DNA from: Lacrimispora sphenoides JCM 1415
GTDB lineage: Bacteria > Bacillota > Clostridia > Lachnospirales > Lachnospiraceae
Direction of reading: 5' to 3'
Length of the DNA: 64,000 nucleotides
Assembly: GCF_900105615.1 (NCBI RefSeq)
Contig: NZ_LT630003.1
Location: forward strand, 5,024,001-5,088,000
The notes below the pieces were generated by a model, which was not told where the DNA came from, ran no database searches, and saw only the letters and a program-made list of their open reading frames with translations. Shown piece after piece: positions 45,871 to 55,986 of this stretch (position 1 is the stretch's first letter; each line of letters starts with the position of its first letter). The translations under genes and the position numbers were made by a program.

Positions 45871-47223
45871 ATGAAAAGAAAAGGTCTCATCATGCTGGCT
45901 GTTACCGCCATGCTGACGGTTGGTGCAGTGTCTGTAGAGTCTTATGCCGCAGAAGGTTGGGCTCAGTCTGGAAGCACCTGGGTTTATTATGATACAAGCG
46001 GAAATAAGGTGACGAACACCTGGAAAAAGGGAGCGGACAACCTTTGGCGTTATTTAAACACCAATGGCGAGATGTCCGTTAATACCTGGGTGGAAAATAC
46101 TTATTATATGGACTCCAACGGAATTCTGGTTACGGATAAATGGATGAAGTTTCAGGATTCAAGCAGTTCCCAGTACAAGTGGTATTATTTCGGCAGCAGC
46201 GGAAAGGCCATTATGGATAACTGGTCCAAGATCAATAACAAATGGTATTATTTCGATCCTAATGGTGAGATGCAGACCGGCTGGGTCCTTGATGACATGT
46301 ATTATTGCGGAACGGACGGAGCCATGCGTACCGGCTGGCAGAAGCTTTTCTCACCAAACAGCAATAACGACGGGGACCGTGTTACTCCGGGGGATAATGA
46401 TGACGGAAAGTTCTGGTACTATTTTAACGACAACGGTAAAAAGTATGTTCCAAAGAACATTTCCGGAGATTATGCGACCTATAAGATTGACGGTGTCGCT
46501 TACTGCTTTGACTCAGATGGAGCGCTTCAGACCGGATGGAAGAACGTTGGAGTTGATAACGCGGAGTACGACATCCAGAACTATAAATATTATGACAGCA
46601 ATGGCAAGCTGAGAGTGGGCTGGTATTCTGTGGAACCGCCACAGGATTTATCTGGCTATGAAGAGAGCGTAGAATGGTTTTATTTCTCAAGTTCAGGAAT
46701 TCCAAAGACCGGTCCGAAGGAGGGAGATGCCACCACTCAGAATATAACTAAAATTAATGACAAGACCTATCTGTTTAATAACCTTGGCAATCCTGTATAT
46801 GGGCTGCAGAAGGTGATGATTGGAAATACATCGGAATATACGGCATTCTATTTCGGAGATAAGAAGACCAGCACCATGCAGAAGGGCAGGATAAAGGTGA
46901 TTGAAGGAGACGGCGATGAAGCTACCTATTATTTCAGTGACAGCGGCCGCGGTTATACCGGAGTTAAGGACAGTTACCTTTATTATATGGGAAAGCTTCA
47001 ATGTGCGGATGAAGGAACGAAGTATGAAGCCATTGCCATTCCTACAGGAAGCACCAAAACAACCTATGTGGTGAACACTTCCGGCAAGGTATCCAAAAAT
47101 ACGACGGTAAAGAACTCTGACGGTACAAGATACAAGACTGGAAGCAATGGAAATTTATTAAAGGTAAATGATGACGATCCAAGCGGAGAAGGCAGAACCC
47201 CTACAGAACCGGCCTGGAATTAA
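45871..47223 (+). CDS. Secreted cell-wall-binding-repeat protein, second copy
   Basis: 450 residues with signal peptide (MKRKGLIMLAVTAMLTVGAV, cleavage near SYAA before EGW). The mature protein begins like its paralogue at 4433-6133 (GWAQSGSTWVYYDTSGN) and consists of aromatic repeats (KWYYFDPNGEMQTGWV, MYYCGTDGAMRTGW, KYYDSNGKLRVGW), with a Gly/Pro/Thr tail. No catalytic domain is seen, so it is a surface-bound structural or adhesive protein. ATG behind AAGGAG. It has its own promoter and terminator and precedes the S10 operon. Confidence 0.86.
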   Translation: MKRKGLIMLAVTAMLTVGAVSVESYAAEGWAQSGSTWVYYDTSGNKVTNTWKKGADNLWRYLNTNGEMSVNTWVENTYYMDSNGILVTDKWMKFQDSSSSQYKWYYFGSSGKAIMDNWSKINNKWYYFDPNGEMQTGWVLDDMYYCGTDGAMRTGWQKLFSPNSNNDGDRVTPGDNDDGKFWYYFNDNGKKYVPKNISGDYATYKIDGVAYCFDSDGALQTGWKNVGVDNAEYDIQNYKYYDSNGKLRVGWYSVEPPQDLSGYEESVEWFYFSSSGIPKTGPKEGDATTQNITKINDKTYLFNNLGNPVYGLQKVMIGNTSEYTAFYFGDKKTSTMQKGRIKVIEGDGDEATYYFSDSGRGYTGVKDSYLYYMGKLQCADEGTKYEAIAIPTGSTKTTYVVNTSGKVSKNTTVKNSDGTRYKTGSNGNLLKVNDDDPSGEGRTPTEPAWN

Positions 47224-47239
47224 GAAAAGAACGACCAAA

Positions 47240-47279
47240 GGCGCAAAACCTGGAAAATCAGATTTTGCGCCATTTTTTT
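47240..47279 (+). terminator. Terminator before the S10 operon
   Basis: GGCGCAAAA (47240-47248) pairs perfectly with TTTTGCGCC (47263-47271), then seven Ts (47273-47279). Confidence 0.92.
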
Positions 47280-47290
47280 GAAAAAAATGC

Positions 47291-47319
47291 TTGCAATGTA
47301 AAAAAAAGTGTGTTATCAT
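47291..47319 (+). promoter_or_regulatory. S10 operon promoter
   Basis: TTGCAA (47291-47296), 17 bases, TATCAT (47314-47319), about 230 bases before rpsJ. The long leader is consistent with regulation at the RNA level. Confidence 0.8.
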
Positions 47320-47324
47320 ACAAA

Positions 47325-47541
47325 GGCTGTGGCATGATAGCTGTGAAGCGTGAGGTTGCTGCTTATATAAGCAGGTTTTCCGTGGAGCGAATGTCAAGTT
47401 AGGAAACTGGCGACAAGTCACTGTACAATTTAAAATCCTGTTTATTTAAATGGGAAGTCAGTGTGGGGTCTTTGATGACACACACGGGAACGTGTACAGT
47501 CACCGCTTGTCGTACTTCTACTAAGTGCGAAAAGGAGGCGA
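47325..47541 (+). ncRNA. S10 operon leader RNA
   Basis: A 220-base untranslated leader with a long-range stem: CGACAAG (47411-47417) with CTTGTCG (47506-47512), stacked on ACTGTAC (47420-47426) with GTACAGT (47494-47500). Inside, ACACG-GGAA-CGTGT (47482-47495) shares two bases with the second helix, so the folds may compete. S10 leaders in other bacteria bind L4 (rplD product) for autoregulation. That function here is inference. Confidence 0.55.
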
Positions 47542-47549
47542 CTTTTTTT

Positions 47550-47867
47550 ATGGCAAGTCAAGTAATGAGAATCACATTAAAAGCGTATGATCATCAGTTG
47601 GTTGATCAGTCTGCGGGCAAAATCATCGACACTGTAAAAAAGACAGGATCAAAAGTGAGTGGACCGGTGCCGTTACCAACCAAGAAGGAAGTGGTAACCA
47701 TCTTAAGAGCGGTTCATAAGTACAAAGATTCCAGAGAGCAGTTCGAGCAGAGAACGCATAAGAGACTCATTGATATCATTACACCAAGCCAGAAGACTGT
47801 TGATGCATTATCCAGACTGGAAATGCCGGCAGGTGTGTACATCGATATCAAGATGAAGAATAAATAA
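47550..47867 (+). CDS. rpsJ: 30S ribosomal protein S10
   Basis: A 105-residue protein of the small-subunit head, also known as NusE in antitermination. The start at [19 protein letters not shown] follows AAAGGAGG; an upstream in-frame ATG (47463) lies inside the leader structure. [11 protein letters not shown] and the C-terminal PAGVYIDIK are conserved. First gene of the superoperon; 190 bases separate it from rplC. Confidence 0.97.
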   Translation: MASQVMRITLKAYDHQLVDQSAGKIIDTVKKTGSKVSGPVPLPTKKEVVTILRAVHKYKDSREQFEQRTHKRLIDIITPSQKTVDALSRLEMPAGVYIDIKMKNK

Positions 47868-48057
47868 TCTTCATCAGAACCATTATGGAAATTGTTCCAT
47901 GCATGTCCTGAAGGGTTTTAATATAGAAGCAACACTTTTTCCTGTAAGGAATCAACATCTCCGCCAGGCGGAGTCATAGTGTTCCATGTATATTGGACTG
48001 TTCTAGGATGATTGCGAAAGCAATCCGCTGTAGAATTAACAAACAGGAGGTAAAAAC
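47868..48057 (+). other. rpsJ-rplC spacer with hairpins
   Basis: 190 non-coding bases containing the palindrome CTCCGCC-A-GGCGGAG (47959-47973) and a GNRA hairpin GATTGC-GAAA-GCAATC (48010-48025). Neither has a T-run. Likely a regulatory or processing element inside the operon. Confidence 0.5.
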
Positions 48058-48693
48058 ATGAAGAAGGGTATTTTAGCTACCAAAGTCGGAATGACACAGA
48101 TCTTCAATGAGAACGGAGTCTTAACTCCGGTAACAGTTCTTCAGGCAGGTCCTTGTGTAGTAACACAGGTTAAGACTGTTGAGAACGATGGTTACAGTGC
48201 AGTACAGGTTGGTTACGTTGATAAGAGAGAAAAGCTTGTCAGCAAACCAATTAAGGGCCATTTTGATAAGGCCGGTGTCTCTTACAAGAGATACGTAAGA
48301 GAGTTTAAGCTTGAGAATGCTGACCAGTATTCTGTAAAAGATGAAATCAAAGCTGAGATCTTTGCAGCAGGCGACAAGATCGATGCAACCGCAATCTCCA
48401 AAGGTAAAGGTTTCCAGGGTGCTATTAAGAGACACGGACAGTCCAGAGGACCTATGGCTCATGGTTCCAAGTTCCACCGCCATGCAGGTTCCAACGGTGC
48501 AGCTTCTGACCCTAGCAAGGTATTCAAGGGCAAAAAGATGCCTGGCCAGATGGGTAACAAGAAGGTAACAATCCAGAACCTCGAAATCGTTAAGGTTGAT
48601 GCAGAAAACAACCTGATTCTGGTTAAGGGTGCTATACCAGGACCTAAGAAGTCTTTAGTAACAATCAAGGAAACAGTAAAAGCATCTAAATAA
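48058..48693 (+). CDS. rplC: 50S ribosomal protein L3
   Basis: 211 residues, at the start of the peptidyl-transferase-surrounding proteins. [16 protein letters not shown] at the N-terminus and the loop [18 protein letters not shown], reaching towards the active centre with its modifiable Gln region ([13 protein letters not shown]), are intact. Strong AGGAGG site. rplD follows after 29 bases. Confidence 0.97.
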   Translation: MKKGILATKVGMTQIFNENGVLTPVTVLQAGPCVVTQVKTVENDGYSAVQVGYVDKREKLVSKPIKGHFDKAGVSYKRYVREFKLENADQYSVKDEIKAEIFAAGDKIDATAISKGKGFQGAIKRHGQSRGPMAHGSKFHRHAGSNGAASDPSKVFKGKKMPGQMGNKKVTIQNLEIVKVDAENNLILVKGAIPGPKKSLVTIKETVKASK

Positions 48694-48722
48694 TGCTTTT
48701 ATCAGAAAGGAGGATCACACAG

Positions 48723-49343
48723 ATGGCAAACGTATCTGTTTACAATATGGAAGGTAAAGAAGTTGGCACAGTAGAGTTAAACGATGCAGTGTTCGGTGTA
48801 GATGTAAATGAGCATCTCGTACACATGGCAGTCGTAAGCCAGCTTGCAAATAAGCGCCAGGGCACACAGAAAGCAAAAACTCGTGCAGAAGTATCTGGCG
48901 GCGGAAGAAAACCGTGGAAGCAGAAAGGAACCGGTCATGCAAGACAGGGTTCAACAAGATCTCCCCAGTGGACAGGCGGTGGAGTTGTATTTGCTCCTAC
49001 ACCAAGAGATTATACAATCAAACTTAACAAGAAGGAAAGAAGACTTGCTCTTAAGTCCGCTCTGACCAGCAGAGTAAATGAGAATAAGTTCATCGTTGTT
49101 GACGAATTAAAGTTTGATGAGATCAAGACAAAGAAATTCCAGACTGTTTTAAATAACTTAAAGGTATCCAAAGCTCTTGTAGTTGTTGGCGACGACAGCG
49201 CAAACGCAGTAATGAGTGCAAGAAACATTGCTGCTGTTAAGACTGCTTCTGCTAACACCATCAACGTATACGATATCTTAAAGTACAACACAGTTGTTGC
49301 TACCAAGACTGCTGTTGCAGCAATCGAGGAGGTGTACGCATAA
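48723..49343 (+). CDS. rplD: 50S ribosomal protein L4
   Basis: 206 residues, lining the exit tunnel with its extended loop (about 45-95, [19 protein letters not shown], site of macrolide resistance changes). The ATG at 48723 follows AAAGGAGG. L4 is also the classic autoregulator of S10 operons in other bacteria. Its stop overlaps the rplW start by one base. Confidence 0.97.
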   Translation: MANVSVYNMEGKEVGTVELNDAVFGVDVNEHLVHMAVVSQLANKRQGTQKAKTRAEVSGGGRKPWKQKGTGHARQGSTRSPQWTGGGVVFAPTPRDYTIKLNKKERRLALKSALTSRVNENKFIVVDELKFDEIKTKKFQTVLNNLKVSKALVVVGDDSANAVMSARNIAAVKTASANTINVYDILKYNTVVATKTAVAAIEEVYA

Positions 49344-49642
49344 TGGCAGATATTAAGTATTACGACGTAATCCAGAAGCCTGTAGTAACTGAGAAGAGCA
49401 TGAACGCTATGGCGTCCAAGAAGTACACATTTATTGTGCACACAGATGCTAATAAGGCTATGATCAAAGAAGCTGTTGAGAAGATGTTCCCAGGTGCTAA
49501 GGTTGCCAGCGTGAACACCATGAACTTAGATGGAAAGACCAAAAGAAGAGGAATGACTTTTGGAAAGACTTCTAAGACAAAGAAAGCTATCGTTCAACTG
49601 ACAGCTGACAGCAAAGACATCGAAATCTTCGAAGGACTGTAA
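49343..49642 (+). CDS. rplW: 50S ribosomal protein L23
   Basis: 99 residues at the tunnel exit, docking site for trigger factor and [12 protein letters not shown] near the N-terminus and the C-terminal KKAIVQL are conserved. Its ATG shares one base with the rplD stop (TAATG), indicating coupling. Confidence 0.96.
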   Translation: MADIKYYDVIQKPVVTEKSMNAMASKKYTFIVHTDANKAMIKEAVEKMFPGAKVASVNTMNLDGKTKRRGMTFGKTSKTKKAIVQLTADSKDIEIFEGL

Positions 49643-49810
49643 GATCGGGGCGCTTGGTGAGAATTTATTCGAGCCCGGCGTAAACGGTTTTCAGCTTCCT
49701 ATGTGATGAACATTATATCACGATAATTGAGATACGCCAGGCGGCGTTGAAGCACTGGCATACCTTTATGTCCAAAGAGCTTGGACAATTAAGAAGAAAG
49801 GAGAAATATA
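49643..49810 (+). other. rplW-rplB spacer
   Basis: 168 bases without a gene. A short dyad GTGAT...ATCAC (about 49703-49720) is visible; no promoter or terminator is clear. Confidence 0.4.
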
Positions 49811-50659
49811 ATGGGAATTAAAAAGTATAACCCATATACCCCTTCCAGAAGACACATGACTGGTTCTGATTTCAGCGAAGTCACAAAGTCAACTCCTGAG
49901 AAGTCCTTAATCAGCAAAACAATCAATAAAACAGCCGGCCGTAATAACCAGGGTAAGATCACGGTAAGACATCGCGGAGGCGGCGTTAAGAGAAAATATA
50001 GAATCATCGATTTTAAGAGAAACAGCAAAGATGGCATTGCAGCAACTGTTATCGGTATCGAGTACGATCCAAACAGAACTTCCAACATCGCGCTGATCTG
50101 CTACGAAGACGGTACAAAAGCGTATATCCTTGCTCCGGCTGGTTTAACAGACGGCATGAAGGTTATGAGCGGAGCGATGGCAGAAGCTAAAGTCGGCAAC
50201 TGCTTACCATTAAGCCAGATCCCGGTTGGTACTCAGGTTCATAACATTGAGCTTTATCCAGGAAAAGGCGGACAGTTAGTTCGTTCCGCAGGAAATTCTG
50301 CTCAGTTAATGGCAAAAGAAGGCAAATATGCTACTCTTCGTTTACCTTCCGGTGAGATGAGAATGGTTCCGATCAACTGCAGAGCAACCATCGGCGTTGT
50401 AGGCAACGGAGATCACAACCTGATCAATATCGGTAAAGCTGGTAGAAAACGTCATATGGGCTTCAGACCTACTGTACGTGGTTCTGTTATGAACCCGAAT
50501 GACCATCCTCACGGCGGTGGTGAAGGCAAGACCGGTATCGGACGCCCAGGTCCAAGTACACCATGGGGCAAACCGGCACTTGGCTTAAAGACCAGAAAGA
50601 AAAACAAGCAGTCTAACAGACTGATCGTTAGAAGAAGAGATGGAAAGACCGTTAAATAA
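49811..50659 (+). CDS. rplB: 50S ribosomal protein L2
   Basis: 282 residues, needed for subunit joining and peptidyl transfer. [30 protein letters not shown] and the C-terminal [13 protein letters not shown] with the essential His are intact. AAAGGAG site. rpsS starts 19 bases after the stop. Confidence 0.98.
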   Translation: MGIKKYNPYTPSRRHMTGSDFSEVTKSTPEKSLISKTINKTAGRNNQGKITVRHRGGGVKRKYRIIDFKRNSKDGIAATVIGIEYDPNRTSNIALICYEDGTKAYILAPAGLTDGMKVMSGAMAEAKVGNCLPLSQIPVGTQVHNIELYPGKGGQLVRSAGNSAQLMAKEGKYATLRLPSGEMRMVPINCRATIGVVGNGDHNLINIGKAGRKRHMGFRPTVRGSVMNPNDHPHGGGEGKTGIGRPGPSTPWGKPALGLKTRKKNKQSNRLIVRRRDGKTVK

Positions 50660-50678
50660 TTAAAGGAGGTTAGAATCT

Positions 50679-50960
50679 ATGGCTCGCTCACTTAAAAAAG
50701 GACCATTTGCAGATGCTCATTTACTGAAAAAAGTAGATGTTATGAACGCAGCAGGACAGAAACAGGTAATTAAGACCTGGTCTCGCCGTTCTACAATCTT
50801 CCCGCAGATGGTTGGACATACAATTGCAGTTCACGATGGCAGAAAGCACGTTCCGGTATATGTTACAGAAGATATGGTTGGACATAAGCTGGGTGAATTT
50901 GTTGCCACAAGAACCTACAGAGGACATGGTAAGGACGAGAAAAAATCAGGCCGTAAGTAG
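50679..50960 (+). CDS. rpsS: 30S ribosomal protein S19
   Basis: 93 residues in the head of the small subunit, contacting S13 and the A-site region. [39 protein letters not shown] and [12 protein letters not shown] are family landmarks. AAAGGAGG site; rplV follows after 70 bases. Confidence 0.97.
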   Translation: MARSLKKGPFADAHLLKKVDVMNAAGQKQVIKTWSRRSTIFPQMVGHTIAVHDGRKHVPVYVTEDMVGHKLGEFVATRTYRGHGKDEKKSGRK

Positions 50961-51030
50961 ATAGAAACAAACTCTTCCGGGCATTCGTTAGGATTCCCAG
51001 GGGCGTTAAAGTTGAAAGGAGGATTCACCA

Positions 51031-51417
51031 ATGGCTAAGGGACATAGAAGCCAGATTAAAAGAGAAAGAAATGCCGTGAAGGACACCAGACCATCAGCAA
51101 AGTTATCCTATGCTAGGGTTTCTGTTCAGAAAGCATGCTTCGTATTAGATGCCATCAGAGGCAAAGATGTTATGACAGCACTTGGTATTGTGACTTACAA
51201 TCCCAGATATGCTTCTTCTTTAATAGAGAAGTTATTAAAATCAGCAATTGCTAACGCTGAGAATAACAACGGTATGGACCCTGCAAAGCTTTATGTAGAG
51301 GAATGTTTTGCAAACAAGGGACCGACAATGAAAAGAGTAAAACCGAGAGCACAGGGCCGCGCTTACAGGATCGAGAAGAGAATGAGCCACATCACCGTTG
51401 TGCTTAATGAAAGATAA
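51031..51417 (+). CDS. rplV: 50S ribosomal protein L22
   Basis: 128 residues with a beta-hairpin reaching into the exit tunnel ([23 protein letters not shown]). The N-terminus has about 15 extra basic residues compared with the shortest homologues. AAAGGAGG site, then rpsC after 11 bases. Confidence 0.96.
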   Translation: MAKGHRSQIKRERNAVKDTRPSAKLSYARVSVQKACFVLDAIRGKDVMTALGIVTYNPRYASSLIEKLLKSAIANAENNNGMDPAKLYVEECFANKGPTMKRVKPRAQGRAYRIEKRMSHITVVLNER

Positions 51418-51428
51418 GGAGGCAAATA

Positions 51429-52085
51429 ATGGGACAGAAAGTTAATCCACACGGCTTAAGAGTCGGTGTTATTAAAGACTGGAACTCAAAATGGTATGCT
51501 GAAGCTGATTTCGCAGATAACCTGGTTGAAGATTATGCGATCAGAAAGTTCCTTAAGAAAAGATTATACAGCGCCGGCATTTCTGATATAGAAATTGAGA
51601 GAGCATCTGACCGCGTGAAAATTACGATTCACACAGCGAAACCAGGTGTTGTTATCGGTAAAGGCGGATCTGAGATCGAGAAATTAAAAGCTGAAGCTCA
51701 GAAGCTTACAGATAAAAAGTTATTTGTTGACATCAAGGAAATCAAAAGACCTGATAAAGATGCTCAGTTAGTAGCTGAATCTATTGCACAGCAGTTAGAG
51801 AACCGTGTATCCTTCCGCCGGGCTATGAAGTCCACCATGGGTCGTTCCATGAAGGCTGGAGTAAAGGGCATCAAGACTGCAGTTGCAGGACGTCTTGGCG
51901 GTGCTGATATGGCTCGTACTGAGTTCTACAGCGAAGGAACCATTCCGTTACAGACACTTAGAGCAGATATTGACTATGGTTTCGCTGAAGCAGATACAAC
52001 CTTCGGTAAGATCGGTGTTAAGGTATGGATCTACAATGGCGAAATACTTCCAACTAAAGGAAACAAGGAAGGGAGCGGAAAATAA
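51429..52085 (+). CDS. rpsC: 30S ribosomal protein S3
   Basis: 218 residues at the mRNA entry channel. [20 protein letters not shown], the KH-domain loop [14 protein letters not shown] and the C-terminal [13 protein letters not shown] are present. TAAGGAGG site. The stop overlaps the rplP ATG by one base. Confidence 0.97.
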   Translation: MGQKVNPHGLRVGVIKDWNSKWYAEADFADNLVEDYAIRKFLKKRLYSAGISDIEIERASDRVKITIHTAKPGVVIGKGGSEIEKLKAEAQKLTDKKLFVDIKEIKRPDKDAQLVAESIAQQLENRVSFRRAMKSTMGRSMKAGVKGIKTAVAGRLGGADMARTEFYSEGTIPLQTLRADIDYGFAEADTTFGKIGVKVWIYNGEILPTKGNKEGSGK

Positions 52086-52510
52086 TGTTAATGCCTAAAA
52101 GAGTTAAACGTCGTAAACAGTTCCGTGGATCCATGGCTGGTAAAGCGTTAAGAGGCAATACTATCAGCAACGGTGAATTCGGTTTAGTCGCTGCAGAACC
52201 ATGCTGGATCAAATCCAACCAGATCGAGGCAGCCCGTGTTGCCATGACCCGTTATATCAAGCGTGGTGGTAAAGTCTGGATCAAGATTTTCCCGGATAAA
52301 CCTGTAACAGCAAAGCCAGCAGAAACCCGTATGGGTTCCGGTAAGGGCGCTCTGGAATACTGGGTAGCAGTAGTAAAACCAGGCCGTGTATTATTCGAAA
52401 TCGCTGGAGTACCTGAAGAAACAGCACGTGAAGCTTTACGTCTTGCTATGCATAAGTTACCGTGCAAGTGTAAGATTGCTGCTAAAGCAGATTTAGAAGG
52501 CGGTGAATGA
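52085..52510 (+). CDS. rplP: 50S ribosomal protein L16
   Basis: 141 residues, organising the tRNA A/P sites. [17 protein letters not shown] is canonical, and [20 protein letters not shown] lies near the C-terminal half. Overlaps rpsC and rpmC by single-codon junctions, so translation is coupled. Confidence 0.97.
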   Translation: MLMPKRVKRRKQFRGSMAGKALRGNTISNGEFGLVAAEPCWIKSNQIEAARVAMTRYIKRGGKVWIKIFPDKPVTAKPAETRMGSGKGALEYWVAVVKPGRVLFEIAGVPEETAREALRLAMHKLPCKCKIAAKADLEGGE

Positions 52511-52719
52511 CAGTGAAAATTGATAAGTATGTTGAAGAATTAAAAGGAAAATCAGCTGCAGAACTGAATGTAGAATTAGTAGCTGCAAAGAAAGAACTTT
52601 TCAACTTAAGATTCCAGAACGCGACCAATCAGCTTGATAACACAAGCAGGATCAAAGAGGTTCGCAAGAACATTGCCAGAATTCAGACTGTTATAACTGA
52701 GAAGGCTAAATTAGCTTAA
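52507..52719 (+). CDS. rpmC: 50S ribosomal protein L29
   Basis: A 70-residue two-helix protein at the tunnel exit. [27 protein letters not shown] is the family core. Its ATG overlaps the rplP stop (ATGA), with GAAGGCGG upstream. Confidence 0.95.
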   Translation: MTVKIDKYVEELKGKSAAELNVELVAAKKELFNLRFQNATNQLDNTSRIKEVRKNIARIQTVITEKAKLA

Positions 52720-52812
52720 GTTGCGGTTTTTTAAAAAGCATGACACACACGAGTGTGTGTAAACTTATAGATTGGGCCGCCAGGGCCAAAACTCGAAAGG
52801 AGAATACCGAAC

Positions 52813-53067
52813 GTGGATAGAAATTTAAGAAAAACCCGTACTGGTAAGGTTGTAAGCAGCAAGATGGATAAGACCATCGTTGTGGCTATTGAAGACCATG
52901 TAGAACATCCTTTATACGGCAAGATCGTAAAAAGAACGTATAAATTAAAAGCTCATGACGAGAACAACGACTGCAACATGGGCGATACAGTAAAAGTAAT
53001 GGAAACAAGACCGCTGTCCAAAGACAAGAGATGGAGACTTGTTGAGGTTATCGAAAGAGCGAAATAA
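52813..53067 (+). CDS. rpsQ: 30S ribosomal protein S17
   Basis: 84 residues, an OB-fold 16S-binding protein. The start is GTG; AAAGGAG lies 10-15 bases upstream and [24 protein letters not shown] is typical. The preceding 93-base spacer after rpmC holds a short ACACAC/GTGTGT hairpin (near 52745-52758). Confidence 0.95.
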   Translation: MDRNLRKTRTGKVVSSKMDKTIVVAIEDHVEHPLYGKIVKRTYKLKAHDENNDCNMGDTVKVMETRPLSKDKRWRLVEVIERAK

Positions 53068-53093
53068 TTTATTTCCAGGAAGGAGTAACAGGT

Positions 53094-53462
53094 ATGATTC
53101 AGCAGGAAACCAGATTAAGGGTTGCCGACAATACCGGTGCAAAAGAGATTCTTTGTATCCGTGTTATGGGCGGCTCTACAAGAAGATATGCTAATATTGG
53201 TGATGTTATCGTTGCCAGCGTAAAAGATGCAACGCCTGGTGGTGTTGTGAAAAAAGGCGACGTTGTAAAGGCCGTAGTTGTACGCACCGTTAAGGGCGCA
53301 CGCCGTAAAGACGGTTCTTATATCAAGTTCGATGAGAATGCTGCCGTAATTATCAAAGATGACAAGACTCCAAAAGGAACTCGTATCTTTGGGCCGGTTG
53401 CCAGAGAGTTAAGAGAGAAGCAGTTCATGAAAATTGTTTCCTTAGCTCCCGAAGTATTATAA
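53094..53462 (+). CDS. rplN: 50S ribosomal protein L14
   Basis: 122 residues, part of intersubunit bridges. [28 protein letters not shown] and [24 protein letters not shown] are textbook. AAGGAGT site; rplX 14 bases later. Confidence 0.97.
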   Translation: MIQQETRLRVADNTGAKEILCIRVMGGSTRRYANIGDVIVASVKDATPGGVVKKGDVVKAVVVRTVKGARRKDGSYIKFDENAAVIIKDDKTPKGTRIFGPVARELREKQFMKIVSLAPEVL

Positions 53463-53476
53463 GGAGGTGTCGGACT

Positions 53477-53782
53477 GTGCATAAAATTAAAAGAGACGAC
53501 CTGGTAAAGGTTATCGCAGGAAAAGATAAAGACAAACAGGGCAAAGTTCTTCACGTAGATACGAAGAACAGCAAAGTGGTAGTGGAAGGCGTTAACATGA
53601 TTACAAAGCATGTGAAACCAGGCGCAGGCAATCCGCAGGGTGGTATCGTACAGAAAGAAGCTGCACTTGATATCTCCAACATTATGCTTGTTGTTGACGG
53701 AAAAGCAACCAGAGTTGGTTTTGAAGTTAAAGACGGCAAAAAGGTCCGTGTTGCAAAGGCAACCGGTAAAGTAATTGACTAA
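53477..53782 (+). CDS. rplX: 50S ribosomal protein L24
   Basis: A 101-residue assembly initiator for the large subunit. GTG start behind AAGGAGGTG. The KOW motif is VKVIAGKDKDKQGKV, and the stretch VEGVNMITKHVKP follows as usual. Confidence 0.96.
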   Translation: MHKIKRDDLVKVIAGKDKDKQGKVLHVDTKNSKVVVEGVNMITKHVKPGAGNPQGGIVQKEAALDISNIMLVVDGKATRVGFEVKDGKKVRVAKATGKVID

Positions 53783-53803
53783 TTCGGAGAGGAGGAATAA
53801 AAA

Positions 53804-54343
53804 TTGGCTAGATTAAAAGAGATATACCAGACAGAGATCGTAGAAGGTATGGTCAAGAAGTTTGGATATAAGAACAATATGGAAGTGCCAAAGTTAAATA
53901 AGATTGTCATCAATATGGGTATTGGTGAAGCAAAGGAAAATGCCAAGATTTTAGACTCTGCAGTAAGAGATTTAGAAATCATCTCCGGTCAGAAGGCAGT
54001 TTTAACAAAGGCTAAAAAATCAGTTGCTAACTTCAAGATCAGAGAAGGTATGCCGATCGGATGTAAAGTAACTTTACGCGGTGAGAGAATGTATGAATTT
54101 GCTGACCGCCTGATCAACCTTGCACTTCCTCGTGTACGTGACTTCAGAGGAGTAAATCCTAATGCATTTGATGGCAGAGGAAACTATGCTCTTGGTATCA
54201 AGGAACAGCTTATTTTCCCTGAAATTGAGTACGATAAAGTTGACAAGGTAAGAGGTATGGACATTATTTTCGTTACTACCGCTAAGACAGACGAAGAAGC
54301 CCGTGAACTTTTGACATTATTCAATATGCCATTTGCAAAATAG
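53804..54343 (+). CDS. rplE: 50S ribosomal protein L5
   Basis: 179 residues, central protuberance, 5S rRNA binding. The start is TTG, fixed by GAGGAGG at 10 bases upstream and by the conserved [13 protein letters not shown]; no ATG fits. [26 protein letters not shown] is the signature. Confidence 0.96.
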   Translation: MARLKEIYQTEIVEGMVKKFGYKNNMEVPKLNKIVINMGIGEAKENAKILDSAVRDLEIISGQKAVLTKAKKSVANFKIREGMPIGCKVTLRGERMYEFADRLINLALPRVRDFRGVNPNAFDGRGNYALGIKEQLIFPEIEYDKVDKVRGMDIIFVTTAKTDEEARELLTLFNMPFAK

Positions 54344-54358
54344 TAGGAGGAATAATCC

Positions 54359-54544
54359 ATGGCTAAGACTTCAATGAAGATCAAACAGCAGAGACCTGCA
54401 AAGTTCTCCTCAAGAGAATACAATCGTTGCAGAATCTGTGGTCGTCCACATGCTTATTTGAGAAAATACGGAATTTGCAGAATCTGCTTCCGTGAATTAG
54501 CATATAAGGGCCAGATCCCAGGCGTTAAAAAAGCAAGCTGGTAA
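54359..54544 (+). CDS. rpsZ: 30S ribosomal protein S14, zinc type
   Basis: 61 residues, the short zinc-binding form: Cys24, Cys27, Cys40 and Cys43 in [10 protein letters not shown] and [10 protein letters not shown]. Gram-positive bacteria may carry a second zinc-free form elsewhere. TAGGAGG site. Confidence 0.96.
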   Translation: MAKTSMKIKQQRPAKFSSREYNRCRICGRPHAYLRKYGICRICFRELAYKGQIPGVKKASW

Positions 54545-54568
54545 AATAAGGAAGGAGGCAATTTCAAA

Positions 54569-54970
54569 ATGACTATGAGCGATCCAATCGCAGATATGCT
54601 TACAAGAATCCGTAATGCAAATACTGCAAAACATGATACAGTAGATGTACCTTCATCTAAGATGAAATTAGCTATTGCTGATATCCTTGTAAAAGAGGGC
54701 TACATTAAGAAATACGATCTCGTAGAAGACGGTGCATTCCAGACAATCCGGATCACCTTAAAATACGGTAAAGATAAAAATGAGAAAATCATTACAGGTA
54801 TTAAGAGAATCTCCAAGCCTGGTTTACGTGTATACGCAAACAAGGAAGAGTTACCAAAAGTACTTGGCGGTTTAGGAACTGCTATCATCTCCACAAACCA
54901 GGGCGTTATTACCGATAAGGATGCACGTACCATTGGCATCGGCGGAGAAGTACTGGCATTTGTTTGGTAA
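54569..54970 (+). CDS. rpsH: 30S ribosomal protein S8
   Basis: 133 residues, central-domain assembly protein and spc-operon repressor in E. coli. [18 protein letters not shown] and the C-terminal GGEVLAFVW are diagnostic. GAAGGAGG site; rplF follows after 67 bases. Confidence 0.97.
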   Translation: MTMSDPIADMLTRIRNANTAKHDTVDVPSSKMKLAIADILVKEGYIKKYDLVEDGAFQTIRITLKYGKDKNEKIITGIKRISKPGLRVYANKEELPKVLGGLGTAIISTNQGVITDKDARTIGIGGEVLAFVW

Positions 54971-55037
54971 TTAAGAGAAGCATCTGAAAACAGAAGAAGC
55001 GCAGAGCTTCTTCCGAAAATTTAAGGAGGTAAACGGC

Positions 55038-55580
55038 ATGTCACGTATAGGAAGAATGCCTATCGCGATTCCGGCAGGCGTAACTGTTACAATCGCAGAA
55101 AATAATAAAGTGACTGTAAAAGGTCCTAAGGGAACTCTTGAAAGAGTGTTACCATCTGAGATGACAATCAAAGAAGAAGATGGTCATATCGTTGTTTCAA
55201 GACCGAACGATTTAAAGAAGATGAAATCTTTACACGGTCTGACAAGAACATTAGTAAACAACATGGTCGTTGGTGTTACTAACGGCTATGAGAAGAAGCT
55301 GGAAATCAATGGTGTTGGTTACAGAGCACAGAAGCAGGGCAAGAAGCTGGTTCTTTCTCTTGGCTATTCCCACCCGGTAGAAATGGAAGATCCTGAAGGT
55401 ATCGAAGCTACCATGGAAGGCCAGAACGTCATCATTATTAAAGGTATCGATAAAGAAAAAGTTGGCCAGTACGCTGCTGAAATCAGAGATAAGAGAAGAC
55501 CTGAACCGTATAAGGGCAAGGGTATCAAGTATGCTGACGAAGTTATCAGACGTAAAGTTGGTAAGACTGGTAAGAAATAA
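55038..55580 (+). CDS. rplF: 50S ribosomal protein L6
   Basis: 180 residues with two similar domains, near the factor-binding site. [15 protein letters not shown] and the C-terminal [24 protein letters not shown] are the landmarks. TAAGGAGG site. Confidence 0.97.
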   Translation: MSRIGRMPIAIPAGVTVTIAENNKVTVKGPKGTLERVLPSEMTIKEEDGHIVVSRPNDLKKMKSLHGLTRTLVNNMVVGVTNGYEKKLEINGVGYRAQKQGKKLVLSLGYSHPVEMEDPEGIEATMEGQNVIIIKGIDKEKVGQYAAEIRDKRRPEPYKGKGIKYADEVIRRKVGKTGKK

Positions 55581-55597
55581 TTAAGGAGAGTGTAAAG

Positions 55598-55966
55598 ATG
55601 GTTAGCAAACAGTCAAGAAGCGAAGTTCGCGTTAAAAAGCACAACAGAATACGTAACCGTTTTGCAGGCACTGCAGAAAGACCACGTTTAGCTGTGTTTA
55701 GAAGCAATAATCATGTGTATGCTCAAATTATTGACGATACAGTTGGTAAGACTTTAGTCGCTGCTTCTACAGTAGAAAAAGAAGTAAAGGCAGAATTAGA
55801 GAAAACTAACAACGTTGATGCTGCAGCATATGTAGGTACCGTAGTAGCAAAGAGAGCCCTTGAAAAAGGAATTAAGGGAGTTGTCTTTGACAGAGGCGGT
55901 TTTATATATCATGGTAAGATTCAGGCATTAGCAGACGCAGCCAGAGAAGCTGGTCTGGAATTCTAA
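55598..55966 (+). CDS. rplR: 50S ribosomal protein L18
   Basis: 122 residues, 5S rRNA-binding. [20 protein letters not shown] and [26 protein letters not shown] are conserved. TAAGGAG site, 17 bases after rplF. Confidence 0.97.
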   Translation: MVSKQSRSEVRVKKHNRIRNRFAGTAERPRLAVFRSNNHVYAQIIDDTVGKTLVAASTVEKEVKAELEKTNNVDAAAYVGTVVAKRALEKGIKGVVFDRGGFIYHGKIQALADAAREAGLEF

Positions 55967-55986
55967 GTAGAGAGGAGAATGACAGC

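Noticed and set aside
20963..47290. Integrated prophage or integrative element between str and S10
   Set aside because: No integrase, phage structural, conjugation or tRNA attachment features inside; the only mobile element is the small IS.
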